From Maribacter stanieri (GTDB lineage: Bacteria; Bacteroidota; Bacteroidia; Flavobacteriales; Flavobacteriaceae): a stretch of DNA of 64,000 nt. The DNA is taken from contig NZ_FOYX01000001.1 of the NCBI RefSeq assembly GCF_900112245.1, positions 1,165,856-1,229,855 of the forward strand, given 5' to 3'. Within the stretch, counting starts at the first letter, position 1, and the number at the start of each line of letters is the position of its first letter. Shown here in pieces: positions 35,021-44,525 of the stretch. Below the pieces are notes generated by a model. That model ran no database searches. It was not told the origin of the DNA and worked only from the letters and a program-made list of their open reading frames with translations. The position numbers and the translations under genes were made by a program.

Positions 35021-35959
35021 ATGAGTACATCTAAGAATTATGCCGGAATTTCCGATGAATTCGCACAACTAGAAAAATCCAAAGTTATCTTAATACCTGT
35101 TCCTTATGACGGAACAAGTACTTGGGGTAAAGGAGCGGATAAAGGTCCTGAAGCTTTTTTAGAAGCATCAGAAAACATGGAATTGTATGATATTGAAACC
35201 GATTCTGAAGTTTATAAACAAGGAATTCATTTAACAGCGCCAGTTACAGAGAACAGTTCTCCAGAGGCAATGGTTAATGCGGTTCATAACATTACAAAAG
35301 ACTTTATTAAACGTAATAAGTTTGTAACCTTGTTTGGCGGTGAACATTCTATTTCTATTGGTTCTATACGCGCCTTTAATGAATGTTTCGATAATTTAAC
35401 GGTATTGCAGATAGATGCTCATGCCGATTTAAGAGAATCTTACGAAGGTACAAAGTACAATCATGCTTGTGCAGTGTATGAAGCTAACCAGACCACTAAT
35501 TTGGTTCAGGTAGGTATACGTTCTATGGATATTATAGAAAAGACCTTGATGGATGAAGAAAAAACATTCTTCGCCCATGATATGATAGCTGATGAGTATT
35601 GGTCAGATAAAGTGATTGAGGCAATGACAGAAAATGTGTTCATTACTTTTGATCTAGATGCTTTTGATCCTTCGATTATGCCTTCTACCGGTACTCCAGA
35701 ACCAGGCGGTTTGCTTTGGTATGAGACTTTAGAATTCTTAAAGCAGGTTTTTGCCGATAAGAATGTTGTAGGTTTTGATATTGTAGAGCTATGTCCTAAC
35801 AAAAATGAAAGGTCGTCAGATTTCTTGGCCGCAAAATTATATTACAAAATGCTTAGCTATAAGTTTGCTGGGCAAGACATAGATCAAGAGTATGATAATA
35901 CTTTTGATGTAGATTATAAAGCAATCACAAATTCAAAATTTGAAGATGACGAAGACTAA
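35021..35959 (+). CDS. speB: Agmatinase / ureohydrolase
   Basis: 312 aa. Hydrolyses agmatine to putrescine and urea. The ureohydrolase manganese motifs are complete: LFGGEHSISIGS, QIDAHADLR and FDLDAFDPSIMPSTGTPEPGG. Typical length. Next to arginine decarboxylase, so agmatine is the likely substrate. Its end overlaps the deoxyhypusine-synthase-like start by 14 bp. Confidence 0.92.
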   Translation: MSTSKNYAGISDEFAQLEKSKVILIPVPYDGTSTWGKGADKGPEAFLEASENMELYDIETDSEVYKQGIHLTAPVTENSSPEAMVNAVHNITKDFIKRNKFVTLFGGEHSISIGSIRAFNECFDNLTVLQIDAHADLRESYEGTKYNHACAVYEANQTTNLVQVGIRSMDIIEKTLMDEEKTFFAHDMIADEYWSDKVIEAMTENVFITFDLDAFDPSIMPSTGTPEPGGLLWYETLEFLKQVFADKNVVGFDIVELCPNKNERSSDFLAAKLYYKMLSYKFAGQDIDQEYDNTFDVDYKAITNSKFEDDED

Positions 35960-36923
35960 AGGTGCAATCACCAATTTTATAGAAAAATATTATTTACATT
36001 TTAATGCTGCTGCCTTGGTAGATGCCGCTAAAGGGTATGAAGAGCAATTAGATAATGGTGCCAAAATGTTGGTGTCCTTAGCTGGTGCAATGTCTACTGC
36101 AGAATTAGGTAAAATCTTCGCAGAGGTAATACGTCAAGATAAAGTTCAGATTATATCATGTACAGGTGCCAACTTAGAAGAAGATATCATGAATTTGGTA
36201 GCGCATTCTCATTACAAACGAGTACCTAATTACAGAGATCTTACGCCGCAAGACGAGTGGGATTTGTTGGAAAAAGGTTTAAACCGTGTAACCGATACTT
36301 GTATTCCAGAAGAAGAAGCATTTAGAAGATTGCAAGAGCATATCTTCAAAATCTGGAAAGATGCAGATGATAAAGGAGAGCGTTTTTTACCGCATGAATT
36401 CATGTACAAAATGCTACTTTCAGGTGTTCTAGAGGAATATTATGAAATAGACCTTAAAGACTCTTGGATGTACGCTGCTGCAGAGAAGAATTTGCCTATT
36501 ATCTGTCCAGGATGGGAAGATAGTACTATGGGTAACATTTTTGCCAGTTATGTAATGAAAGGGGAGCTGAAGGCTAGCACTATGAAATCTGGTATCGAAT
36601 ACATGACTTTCTTGGCAGATTGGTATACTGCAAATTCAGAAAATGGAATTGGATTCTTCCAAATAGGTGGTGGTATCGCAGGCGATTTCCCTATTTGCGT
36701 AGTACCAATGTTATACCAAGATATGGAGCGTACAGATACTCCGTTTTGGAGCTATTTCTGTCAAATAAGCGACAGTACAACTAGTTATGGTTCTTATTCT
36801 GGTGCCGTACCTAATGAAAAGATAACTTGGGGTAAATTAGATATTAATACTCCTAAATATATTATAGAAAGTGATGCGACGATAGTTGCGCCCTTAATTT
36901 TTGCTTACCTATTAGATATGTAA
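35946..36923 (+). CDS. Deoxyhypusine-synthase-like protein, probable homospermidine synthase
   Basis: 325 aa from ATG at 35946 (a TTG two codons earlier is possible). Clear deoxyhypusine synthase family: LVSLAGAMSTAELG, ISCTGANLEED, FQIGGGIAGDFPI, and ITWGKLD where Lys297 matches the catalytic Lys that carries the butylamine intermediate. Bacteria lack eIF5A, so another acceptor is needed; family members in bacteria are known to make sym-homospermidine from putrescine, which is also the major polyamine reported for Flavobacteriaceae. The operon supplies putrescine. Family is firm, reaction is inferred. Confidence 0.87.
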   Translation: MTKTKGAITNFIEKYYLHFNAAALVDAAKGYEEQLDNGAKMLVSLAGAMSTAELGKIFAEVIRQDKVQIISCTGANLEEDIMNLVAHSHYKRVPNYRDLTPQDEWDLLEKGLNRVTDTCIPEEEAFRRLQEHIFKIWKDADDKGERFLPHEFMYKMLLSGVLEEYYEIDLKDSWMYAAAEKNLPIICPGWEDSTMGNIFASYVMKGELKASTMKSGIEYMTFLADWYTANSENGIGFFQIGGGIAGDFPICVVPMLYQDMERTDTPFWSYFCQISDSTTSYGSYSGAVPNEKITWGKLDINTPKYIIESDATIVAPLIFAYLLDM

Positions 36924-36925
36924 TT

Positions 36926-37249
36926 ATGGACAAGAACGCACATTTAAATAGAGTCATCGTTGACTTTAAAAAATTGACGCCAGAAGTTCTTAAACTTTTG
37001 GTAGAAAGATATCCAGATGGATATGACGACCGTAACATTATCTCCTTTAGAAATGCACAAGGAGAACGTATAGAAGCTGTTGAGGTTTTAACCGAGGATA
37101 CTAAGTATTTGGTAAAGATCAGTGCTAAGCTTGAGTATACTATGGAGAATTATGACGAGGATGATTATGAAGATTTCGATGATGATGATCCAACAGCAGT
37201 AGTAGAGCCAGACCCAGAAGATATGGTCGATGGTGAAGACGAAGATTAA
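36926..37249 (+). CDS. Small acidic protein, unknown
   Basis: 107 aa. Residues 1-70 look folded (LNRVIVDFKKLTPEVLKLLVERYPDGYDD, IISFRNAQGERIEAVEVL); residues 75-107 are almost entirely Asp/Glu (YDEDDYEDFDDDDP). Such proteins are sometimes labelled DNA primase in this phylum, which the sequence does not support. The position 2 bp after the deoxyhypusine-synthase-like gene suggests a role in the same pathway; the acidic tail could bind polyamines, but that is speculation. Confidence 0.7.
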   Translation: MDKNAHLNRVIVDFKKLTPEVLKLLVERYPDGYDDRNIISFRNAQGERIEAVEVLTEDTKYLVKISAKLEYTMENYDEDDYEDFDDDDPTAVVEPDPEDMVDGEDED

Positions 37250-37290
37250 ATCTTTCGTCTGGTTAAAAGAATAGTTCACAAATTACAATT

Positions 37291-37313
37291 CCGGTTTGCA
37301 ATTAGTAAACCGG
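37291..37313 (+). other. Intergenic hairpin inside the polyamine operon
   Basis: Perfect 7-bp stem CCGGTTT / AAACCGG with a 9-base loop, no T-run. Lies between the acidic-protein and GNAT-nitrilase genes. May be a processing or attenuation site; function unproven. Confidence 0.45.
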
Positions 37314-37370
37314 ATAATATAGTATTACCATAAAAAATAAATTAAATATCGTTGTGCTTACAACAGGTAT

Positions 37371-38897
37371 ATGAAAATTGATGAAATTGAAAATATTGAA
37401 TTAAAGTTTTTAGATCTTGATGACTATCAAGAATTGAAAACAGCTATGATTTCTGCGTACACCAATATGCCAGGTTCATATTGGAAAGAGGAACATATAA
37501 AATCTTTAATCGATAAATTTCCAGAAGGCCAAGTAGTTATAAAAATTAATGGTCAATTAGCGGGTGTAGCATTATCTATTGTTGTTGATTATGATGCTTT
37601 TGATGATACCCATACCTACGAGCAAATTACAGGTAAATATAGTTTTGATACTCATGATGATGAAGGCGATGTACTTTATGGTATTGAGGTTTTTATAAAA
37701 CCTAGCTTTAGAGGTCTTCGGTTGGGTCGTCGCTTATATGATTACAGAAAAGAACTTTGTGAGAAGTTGAATTTAAAAAGTATTGCTTTTGGTGGTCGTA
37801 TGCCAAATTATCATAAGTATGCATCAGAACTATCGCCAAAAGAATATATCGATAAGGTTCGTCGTAAAGAAATTCAAGATCCAGTACTCAATTTTCAAAT
37901 CAGCAATGATTTTCATCCTGCCAAGGTAATGAAGGGGTATTTAGATGGTGATAAGGCATCACAAGATTTTGCTATTTTGATGGAGTGGGACAATATCTAT
38001 TATCAAAAACCTTCAAAGAAAGCGGCAACTAAGAAAACGGTTATTCGCCTTGGATTGATTCAATGGCAAATGCGACCTTATAAGGATTTAGATGAATTGT
38101 TGGAGCAGGCGGAGTACTTTATAGACGCCGTATCTGGCTATCGTTCAGATTTTGCATTGTTTCCAGAATTCTTTAATGCACCGTTGATGGCAGGTAATAA
38201 TCATATGTCTACGGCAGATGCTATTAGGGAACTTGCAAAACATACACAGGCAATTGCTCATAAATTTTCAGAATTCTCCATTTCATACAACATAAATATT
38301 ATAACTGGTAGTATGCCAGAAATGATAGACGGTCGTTTGTATAATGTTGGATATTTATGCAGACGTGACGGTACTATGGAGCGTTATGAGAAACTTCATG
38401 TTACACCAGACGAAGCCAAAGTTTGGGGTATGCAAGGTGGCAATCAAATTAAGGCGTTTGATACGGATTGCGGTAAAATAGGGGTGTTGATATGTTATGA
38501 TTCTGAGTTCCCTGAACTTAGTCGTTTATTGGCAGATGAGGGCATGGATATTTTATTTGTTCCTTTTTTAACCGATACGCAAAATGGGTATTCTAGAGTT
38601 CGTCATTGTGCACAGGCTAGGGCTATTGAGAATGAATGCTATGTGGCTATCGCAGGTAGTGTAGGAAATTTACCAAATGTTCAGAATATGGATATTCAAT
38701 TTGCGCAATCTATGGTATTTACTCCGTGTGATTTCTCTTTTCCTACTAACGGAATAAAAGCGGAGGCTACACCTAATACCGAGATGATATTAATTGCAGA
38801 TGTAGATATAAGTTTACTTCGCGAGTTAAATCAATTTGGGGCAGTACATAACCTTCGTGATAGAAGAACTGATTTATTTGAATTAAAAAAGAAATAA
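37371..38897 (+). CDS. GNAT acetyltransferase-nitrilase fusion
   Basis: 508 aa. Residues 1-215 are a GNAT domain (acetyl-CoA loop [17 protein letters not shown]). Residues 225-505 are a carbon-nitrogen hydrolase with the nitrilase triad Glu266 (LFPEFFNA), Lys341 ([10 protein letters not shown]) and Cys375 ([11 protein letters not shown]). This fused branch is known in bacteria but its substrate is not established. In this operon, a role in polyamine or agmatine-derived amide metabolism is plausible: nitrilases include N-carbamoylputrescine amidase. With agmatinase present, a carbamoylputrescine route is not required, so the substrate stays open. Confidence 0.87.
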   Translation: MKIDEIENIELKFLDLDDYQELKTAMISAYTNMPGSYWKEEHIKSLIDKFPEGQVVIKINGQLAGVALSIVVDYDAFDDTHTYEQITGKYSFDTHDDEGDVLYGIEVFIKPSFRGLRLGRRLYDYRKELCEKLNLKSIAFGGRMPNYHKYASELSPKEYIDKVRRKEIQDPVLNFQISNDFHPAKVMKGYLDGDKASQDFAILMEWDNIYYQKPSKKAATKKTVIRLGLIQWQMRPYKDLDELLEQAEYFIDAVSGYRSDFALFPEFFNAPLMAGNNHMSTADAIRELAKHTQAIAHKFSEFSISYNINIITGSMPEMIDGRLYNVGYLCRRDGTMERYEKLHVTPDEAKVWGMQGGNQIKAFDTDCGKIGVLICYDSEFPELSRLLADEGMDILFVPFLTDTQNGYSRVRHCAQARAIENECYVAIAGSVGNLPNVQNMDIQFAQSMVFTPCDFSFPTNGIKAEATPNTEMILIADVDISLLRELNQFGAVHNLRDRRTDLFELKKK

Positions 38898-38934
38898 GAT
38901 AATTCCGGTAAATCGGAGTCAAAAAAAACAAATA

Positions 38935-40305
38935 TTGGATAATTTACAGATTATAGGTAGTGAAGAATGGTGTGTGTTTAATGAGTTAGGCATTCCTGCA
39001 ATTAAGGCAAGAGTAGATTCTGGCGCAAAAACATCTTCTATTCAAGCAACCAATTTAAAAATAATTATAAAAGGCGGTCATGAATGGGTAAAGTTTGAGG
39101 TTAGTCCTTTACAAGAAAACCGAAGTATTGGTATTGAATGTCAAGCAAGATTGGTAGATCGCCGTATGGTTAAAAGCTCATCGGGTATTTCTGAAGAGCG
39201 CTTGGTTATTAAAACACCCGTTACAATTGGCGATTCTACTTTTGATATAGAATTGACATTGGCAAATAGAGATACAATGGAGTTTCGCATGCTATTGGGT
39301 AGGGAAGCTTTAAATGATCGTTTTATAGTAAACCCAGCTTTAAACTATCAATTACAATCTTTTGAAGACAGTGAGGTAAATAAAAAATACGCTCCTTATT
39401 TTAAGGAAAAAACGGGATTGAAAATTGCATTATTGGCAAGTAACCCAAACTTGTATAGCAATAAAAGAATTATGGAAGCCGCTCAAGCAAGAGGTCATGA
39501 AATTGATTTTTTAAATGTAGAGCAAGCCTATATGAAACTTGATGCACATTCTCCAGAAATTAGATACCGTGGTGGTATTATTTTAAAGGATTATGATGCG
39601 GTTATTCCACGTATTAAGCCTTCAGTAACTTTTTATGGTTGTGCATTAATTCGTCAATTCAACAATCTAGGTGTGTATTGTCAAAACTCTGCAGAGGCTA
39701 TAACGCAATCTAGGGATAAGTTGTTCGCTTCTCAGTTATTCTCGAAAAATGATATTCATATACCTATAACTGGTTTTGCAAAGTCTCCAATGGATACCAA
39801 AGACTTGATTAAAATGGTTAATGGTGCTCCTTTGATTATAAAACTTTTAGAAAGCACTCAAGGTAAAGGTGTTGTTTTAGCAGAAACGAATAAGGCTGCA
39901 GAAAGTGTTATTAACGCCTTTAAAAGTGTTAATACTAATATTTTGGTACAAGAGTTTATTAAAGAAGCAAACGGTCAGGATATACGATGTTTCGTGGTAA
40001 ACGGAAAAGTAGTGGCTAGTATGCAGCGTCAAGCTCAAAAAGGCGAGTTTAGAGCCAATATTCACCAAGGCGGTACGGCTTCTATTATTAAAATAACTGC
40101 AGACGAAAAGAAACTGGCTTTAAAGGCAGCAAAGGTTTTAAATCTAGCAGTTGCCGGTGTAGATATTATTCGTTCAAACAAAGGTCCTTTATTGTTAGAG
40201 GTAAATTCTTCTCCAGGACTTGAAGGTATAGAAAATGCTACAGGTAAAGATATCGCCAATGCTATGATAGTAGCTATTGAAAAGCGATTGAAGTTTATAA
40301 TTTAA
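38935..40305 (+). CDS. RimB-RimK-like fusion: retropepsin-like protease domain plus ATP-grasp glutamate ligase
   Basis: 456 aa from a TTG start (no usable ATG nearby). Residues 1-140 match the RimB/ATP-dependent zinc-protease-like domain ([13 protein letters not shown] with Asp28, [15 protein letters not shown]). Residues 160-456 are ATP-grasp of the RimK group ([68 protein letters not shown]). RimK adds glutamates to ribosomal protein S6, and RimB-type domains remove polyglutamate, so both activities may sit on one chain. Last gene of the polyamine operon, 37 bp after the GNAT-nitrilase gene. Confidence 0.83.
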   Translation: MDNLQIIGSEEWCVFNELGIPAIKARVDSGAKTSSIQATNLKIIIKGGHEWVKFEVSPLQENRSIGIECQARLVDRRMVKSSSGISEERLVIKTPVTIGDSTFDIELTLANRDTMEFRMLLGREALNDRFIVNPALNYQLQSFEDSEVNKKYAPYFKEKTGLKIALLASNPNLYSNKRIMEAAQARGHEIDFLNVEQAYMKLDAHSPEIRYRGGIILKDYDAVIPRIKPSVTFYGCALIRQFNNLGVYCQNSAEAITQSRDKLFASQLFSKNDIHIPITGFAKSPMDTKDLIKMVNGAPLIIKLLESTQGKGVVLAETNKAAESVINAFKSVNTNILVQEFIKEANGQDIRCFVVNGKVVASMQRQAQKGEFRANIHQGGTASIIKITADEKKLALKAAKVLNLAVAGVDIIRSNKGPLLLEVNSSPGLEGIENATGKDIANAMIVAIEKRLKFII

Positions 40306-40314
40306 AAATTAAAT

Positions 40315-40352
40315 AAATTTGAAGAACAGGCTAAACTCTGTTCTTCAAATTT
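40315..40352. terminator. Bidirectional terminator with 15-bp perfect stem
   Basis: AAATTTGAAGAACAG / CTGTTCTTCAAATTT around an 8-base loop. The stem overlaps the last codons of the convergent threonine dehydrogenase gene, whose stop lies at 40331. Confidence 0.88.
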
Positions 40353-41278
40353 TCTAACATTGTTTCCGTAGTTTTTTGAAGGTTGAATTCTGCCTTCCAA
40401 TTCCAATCTTTCTGTGCAATTGAATCATCAATACTACTTGGCCATGAATTGGCAATTTCTTGTCTAAAATCTGGCTCGTATGCTATTTTGAATTTTGGGA
40501 TAACAGTTTTAATGCTTTCCGCCATTTCTTTAGGCGTAAAACTCATTGCAGCTAAGTTATAAGCAGATCGTTCTTTAATTTTTTCTGCAGGGGTTTCCAT
40601 AATCTGTAACGTGGCGCGTATAGCGTCGTCCATAAACATCATTGGTAAATTAGTGTCTTCTTCTAAAAAACACGTGTATGAGCCTTCAGATAAAGCTTTG
40701 TGGTAAATTTCAACTGCGTAATCTGTCGTTCCGCCACCTGGCATAGTTTTCCAACTTATAAGTCCTGGGTAACGAATGCTACGGACATCAACATTAAATT
40801 TATTAAAATAATATTCGCACCATCTTTCACCACTCTGTTTACTTATACCGTAAACAGTACTAGGTTCCATAATGGTATTCTGTGGTGTATTCTCCTTTGG
40901 AGTAGTTGGTCCAAATACAGCAATACTTGAAGGCCAGAAAATCTTCTCTATTTTTTTCTCCTTTGCTAAATTCAATACATTGAAAAGTGTATTCATGTTA
41001 AGATTCCAAGCACGCATAGGAAATTTTTCTGCAGTAGCGCTTAACATCGCCGCCATTAAATAAACCTCTGTAATATCATGATAGGCGATGACCTCTTCTA
41101 AGGCATCATAATTGGTGGCATCTAAAATTTCAAACGGTCCAGACTCCATTAAATCGTCGTTACCTTCTCTAATGTCACTTGCAATAATCTGATCATTGCC
41201 ATATTTTTCTCTAAGTGTTAAGGTAAGTTCTGTTCCTATTTGACCACAGGCCCCAATAATCAATATATATTTTGACAT
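40331..41278 (-). CDS. L-threonine 3-dehydrogenase, SDR type
   Basis: 315 aa. Oxidises L-threonine to 2-amino-3-ketobutyrate with NAD. Extended SDR: IIGACGQIGTEL at residues 7-18, MAAMLSATAE, IFWPSSIAVFGP, YGISKQSGE catalytic Tyr/Lys, and RSIRYPGLISWKTMPGGGTTDYAV, the signature of SDR-type TDH found in Bacteroidota. It replaces the zinc-dependent TDH of enterobacteria. Single gene between a terminator and the divergent lipoprotein gene. Confidence 0.9.
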   Translation of the reverse strand: MSKYILIIGACGQIGTELTLTLREKYGNDQIIASDIREGNDDLMESGPFEILDATNYDALEEVIAYHDITEVYLMAAMLSATAEKFPMRAWNLNMNTLFNVLNLAKEKKIEKIFWPSSIAVFGPTTPKENTPQNTIMEPSTVYGISKQSGERWCEYYFNKFNVDVRSIRYPGLISWKTMPGGGTTDYAVEIYHKALSEGSYTCFLEEDTNLPMMFMDDAIRATLQIMETPAEKIKERSAYNLAAMSFTPKEMAESIKTVIPKFKIAYEPDFRQEIANSWPSSIDDSIAQKDWNWKAEFNLQKTTETMLENLKNRV

Positions 41279-41298
41279 TAAAATTTGCGTTAAATGAA

Positions 41299-41330
41299 TT
41301 TGAGATAAAGATACCTTTTCTTAAAATTTG
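41299..41330 (+). promoter_or_regulatory. Possible vegetative promoter for the lipoprotein gene at 41342
   Basis: TTTG at 41299-41302 and TAAAATTTG ending at 41330, resembling the Bacteroidota TTTG / TAnnTTTG pair. The ATG is only 12 bases downstream, implying a very short leader. Confidence 0.35.
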
Positions 41331-41341
41331 TACATTCGCTT

Positions 41342-41842
41342 ATGTCCAAAATTTTATATTTTTTAGTACTAGTAACCTTGGTCGCATCTTGTAAAGATGC
41401 TGTATCGGATACTGCAATTGTTCATGAATCTCGTTGGGAAGATGTTACGGACAGCTTACCAGGTAAGATTAGAGTTGATGCAAAAGCCCAAACCATCTTA
41501 AATGATTGGCTTGAATACAATGCATTGGAAAAGAGTTTTGACAAGATATATACTTCTGAATATATAGAGGATTTTGAGCTTGTAATGGATGAGCTGGTTG
41601 AGAATCAAAAGAAAATGGAGATGGGTGAATACCCTAAAAAATTTGATATTCAGCAAATAAAAGGGCGTCAGAAAGTATTCAAGACCTATATTTTAAAAAC
41701 GAAGGGTGATTTGGAGTACAGACAAAACCCTAAGGAATCTATGCTGCAAATGATTACTGCTTTCAACGATTTAAGAAATCAATTTAATGTTGTAATCAAT
41801 AACACCTTACCAGATGAATTACTCGCAAATGAAGAAAATTAG
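41342..41842 (+). CDS. Lipoprotein, unknown
   Basis: 166 aa. Lipobox VASC, lipid Cys17, followed by KDAVSD. The mature part is helical (DAKAQTILNDWLEYNALEKSFDKIY, LVMDELVENQKKMEMGEYPKKF). No family recognised. Overlaps the next gene by 14 bp, so the two are co-translated. Confidence 0.75.
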   Translation: MSKILYFLVLVTLVASCKDAVSDTAIVHESRWEDVTDSLPGKIRVDAKAQTILNDWLEYNALEKSFDKIYTSEYIEDFELVMDELVENQKKMEMGEYPKKFDIQQIKGRQKVFKTYILKTKGDLEYRQNPKESMLQMITAFNDLRNQFNVVINNTLPDELLANEEN

Positions 41843-42320
41843 CCTATTACTAGTTCTTGTTTCAACCGTACTTTTTGCTCAAGATGACAAGAAAACACAG
41901 ATTATTAAGACATTAGATAATTGGCACGCTGCTGCTGGTACTGCGGATTTTGATACTTACTTTGAACTAATGACCAGTGATGCCGTGTTTATTGGTACTG
42001 ATGCTACTGAAAATTGGCAACGAGATGAGTTTATGAGTTTTTCTAAACCTTATTTTGATAAAGGTAAAGCTTGGAATTTTACAGCTGTAGAACGAAACAT
42101 TTATATAGATGACACTGCAGATATAGCTTGGTTCGATGAATTGTTAGACACACAGATGAAAATTTGTCGTGGATCTGGAGTTCTGAAAAAAGAAGATGGA
42201 GAATGGAAAGTAGCCCATTACGTATTATCCATTGCCGTGCCAAATGACTTGGTAGATAAGTTGGTAGAACTCAAAACCGAAAAGGATGATGCTCTTTTAA
42301 AAGAGCTTAAAACAAACTAA
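41829..42320 (+). CDS. Exported SnoaL/NTF2-like protein (DUF4440-type)
   Basis: 163 aa from ATG at 41829, chosen because it begins a signal peptide (MKKISLLLVLVSTVLFAQ-DD); an in-frame ATG five codons earlier is less likely. Cone-shaped NTF2-like fold: IIKTLDNWHAAAGTADFDTYFELMTSDAVFIG, ADIAWFDELLDTQM, EWKVAHYVLSIAVP. Substrate unknown. Second gene after a lipoprotein gene, overlapping it by 14 bp, followed by a terminator. Confidence 0.82.
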   Translation: MKKISLLLVLVSTVLFAQDDKKTQIIKTLDNWHAAAGTADFDTYFELMTSDAVFIGTDATENWQRDEFMSFSKPYFDKGKAWNFTAVERNIYIDDTADIAWFDELLDTQMKICRGSGVLKKEDGEWKVAHYVLSIAVPNDLVDKLVELKTEKDDALLKELKTN

Positions 42321-42321
42321 T

Positions 42322-42356
42322 AAAAAAAGCGAATCTTAATGATTCGCTTTTTTTAT
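42322..42356. terminator. Bidirectional terminator
   Basis: Stem AGCGAATC / GATTCGCT with a 5-base loop, A-run before and T-run after, between convergent genes. Confidence 0.88.
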
Positions 42357-42374
42357 TTCAATAACACTCGGTTG

Positions 42375-43079
42375 TTATTTTTTTTCTTCCGGAGCCTCTT
42401 TTCTAGAGGTTAAAGCTTGCTTGCTTAAACTTGCCAAATTAAAACTTGGGTCTATTGCTAAAGCTTCGTCCAAGGTAGCAATGGCTTGATCAATATTATT
42501 TTTGTCCATGTTATACTGTATAAGTGCCTTAACATGAATGAAAGCTGCTTTCAAAGAAACTTCATAGGGTTGTTGACGCTCATAAAAGGCATATTTCATA
42601 TCATCTGTTGCATTGGCAATACCATATTCAACATGTTTCATAGCACCAACGTTATCGCCTGTTTGTACTTTTAAGTCGGCTAATTCATAAGCTAAGTAAG
42701 CATTAGGCTCTCTTGCATTTAAGGCTTCAAACTGCTCTAAAGCTCTTTTTGGTTGATTTAGCGCTTTTAAAGAAACGGCTTTAACTTGAACCGCTAGGTC
42801 AGAATCAGTGTCTAACTTCTCAATGCCAATGATATTTAAAGCTTGTAAGTGCTGATTGTCATTTGCGTAGATATACGCAAGTGTATCATTTCTTTCTTGT
42901 GATGGAGATAGAATATTTAAATGGGTAAGTGCATTTATTACACCATCAACATCGCCTTGTAATCGCATTTGATCATAAAAGGCTTCGTAATGTTTTAGTA
43001 ATTCTGAATTTGTCTGTGAGTATCCATAACTACCGGAGAATAAAACGGCAATGATTACTATTAAAACTGATTTTTTCAT
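42375..43079 (-). CDS. Exported TPR protein
   Basis: 234 aa. Signal peptide (VLIVIIAVLFSGSYGYSQ). Several TPR-like helix pairs (ALTHLNILSPSQERNDTLAYIYANDNQ, AVSLKALNQPKRALEQFEALNAREPN, IDQAIATLDEALAIDPSFNLASL), then a charged tail. Probably a periplasmic scaffold; partner unknown. Single gene. Confidence 0.8.
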   Translation of the reverse strand: MKKSVLIVIIAVLFSGSYGYSQTNSELLKHYEAFYDQMRLQGDVDGVINALTHLNILSPSQERNDTLAYIYANDNQHLQALNIIGIEKLDTDSDLAVQVKAVSLKALNQPKRALEQFEALNAREPNAYLAYELADLKVQTGDNVGAMKHVEYGIANATDDMKYAFYERQQPYEVSLKAAFIHVKALIQYNMDKNNIDQAIATLDEALAIDPSFNLASLSKQALTSRKEAPEEKK

Positions 43080-43167
43080 TTTTATTGTTCTTTTTAAAGT
43101 GCGCTAAACTATTAAAATATTCTGTATGATCTTGTTAAGGAAAGGTTTAAATGTTATAAATGAAAAA

Positions 43168-43192
43168 AGACGCCTATTAAGGCGCCCTTTTA
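43168..43192 (-). terminator. Terminator for the minus-strand gene at 43216
   Basis: Stem GACGCC / GGCGCC with one mismatch, 6-base loop, T-run on the minus strand. Confidence 0.7.
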
Positions 43193-43215
43193 TAACTACT
43201 ATAACTTTAAATTTT

Positions 43216-43590
43216 TTAAGCTAATTCTAACCTATTGTTAGATTTTTTGAATGTGCTCAATAACTGTGTGTAAAAACCAATACTCTTATTGTCTTTTTCT
43301 ACACAAGATATTAGAAACTTACATAAATTATTAAACAATAGATTCGTGTAAAAAGTTGGTAAATAAGTGTTTACCTTTTTAGGATCGTAGAAACTATCAT
43401 CTTCAATTACCTCCATTTTTATTCTATGGCGGTGATAATCTATTGTTACACTAGTGGCATTATAGTATTTTTTTAATAATGCGATATGTAAATCTTCATA
43501 CTTTTTAAACCCATTTGGGTTCTTGCAACTTAGGGAGATGAGCTTCTCTAATTCAACCAAAACCTTCTCCCGTAATTTATCTTTCTTCAT
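43216..43590 (-). CDS. Hypothetical protein, unknown
   Basis: 124 aa, Lys-rich, cytosolic. Helical start (KLREKVLVELEKLISLSCKN), a central HRHRIKMEVIEDD strand, then hydrophobic helices (LPTFYTNLLFNNLCKFLISCVE). No family recognised. Its own terminator and start context support expression. Confidence 0.65.
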   Translation of the reverse strand: MKKDKLREKVLVELEKLISLSCKNPNGFKKYEDLHIALLKKYYNATSVTIDYHRHRIKMEVIEDDSFYDPKKVNTYLPTFYTNLLFNNLCKFLISCVEKDNKSIGFYTQLLSTFKKSNNRLELA

Positions 43591-43715
43591 GATATTATGG
43601 TTTTATATTGTTATACAAAGGTATGTCATACGTCGATAAGTAACTGAAAACCAACAATATATTAACGCTGTTTTCGCGTATTTGTTGTCAAAGGAAGGTT
43701 TTATGTTGTAAAGGC

Positions 43716-44525
43716 TTAATTTATAGTTGTAAGAAACTTAAACTTATTAATAAGAAAAGGACTACAAAATGTTATTAATTTATCCGTTTTCCCAGAAGGT
43801 GAGGTGTATTGAGGTGCCGCTATACCTCTTTTTAGGGCTTCTTTGGTATAATATTCTTTTTTTGTGGGATGTGCGGGATAGACGGCATTTAGAACATCGT
43901 TAAAATGCTGATGTTCTATGATAGTTTTTATAATACCGATACAATCAACTAAATGAATTAAGTTAATAGGTGCATCACCACCAGAAAGGTTCTCTCTTCC
44001 AGAAAGCATGGTTACAGGATGCCTGCTTGGACCAATTAAACCTCCAAAACGAATTATAGTGGTTTGTAATTCAGAATCGTTTTTCAATAATTCCTCGCAC
44101 TGTAATAATTGAATGCCAGACTCTGTATTTGGTTTTGGTTCTGTTTGCTCTGTTATTACACCTTTTGCATCACCATACACTGCTGTACTACTAGCAAATA
44201 TTATCTTTCTTACCTGAGATTTTTTAATTGCTTTATGTAATAATTCTATTTTTGAAATGTAACTTTCCTTTGGTCCTTTTCCTCTTAATTTGGGAGGAAT
44301 GTTAATAATTAGAATATTCAACGAATCTAAAAATCCGTCAATATTTCCGGTTATACCATTCTCAGATAGTGAAATATGAAATGGAACAATACCTCTTTCT
44401 TTCAGCAGAGCTAATTTTTCTTCTGAAGTAGAAGTACCATTTACTCTATGCCCTTGATCAATTAAACTTTCAGCCAAAGGTAGTCCTAGCCATCCACAAC
44501 CAATAACCCCAATTCTATTATTCAA
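43716..44525 (-). CDS. SDR family NAD(P)-binding protein, YeeZ-like
   Basis: 269 aa. Extended-SDR-related protein of the YeeZ group: IGVIGCGWLGLPLAESLIDQGHRV at the start, IFASSTAVYGDAKG, IIRFGGLIGPSRHPV. A YGDAKG motif replaces the usual YxxxK, so the catalytic reaction is not assured. Its start overlaps the M28 peptidase gene by 8 bp, implying co-transcription. Confidence 0.82.
   Translation of the reverse strand: MNNRIGVIGCGWLGLPLAESLIDQGHRVNGTSTSEEKLALLKERGIVPFHISLSENGITGNIDGFLDSLNILIINIPPKLRGKGPKESYISKIELLHKAIKKSQVRKIIFASSTAVYGDAKGVITEQTEPKPNTESGIQLLQCEELLKNDSELQTTIIRFGGLIGPSRHPVTMLSGRENLSGGDAPINLIHLVDCIGIIKTIIEHQHFNDVLNAVYPAHPTKKEYYTKEALKRGIAAPQYTSPSGKTDKLITFCSPFLINKFKFLTTIN

Noticed and set aside
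36926-37249. DNA primase label for the small acidic protein
   Set aside because: No zinc-binding, Toprim or helicase-binding motif is present in its 107 residues.
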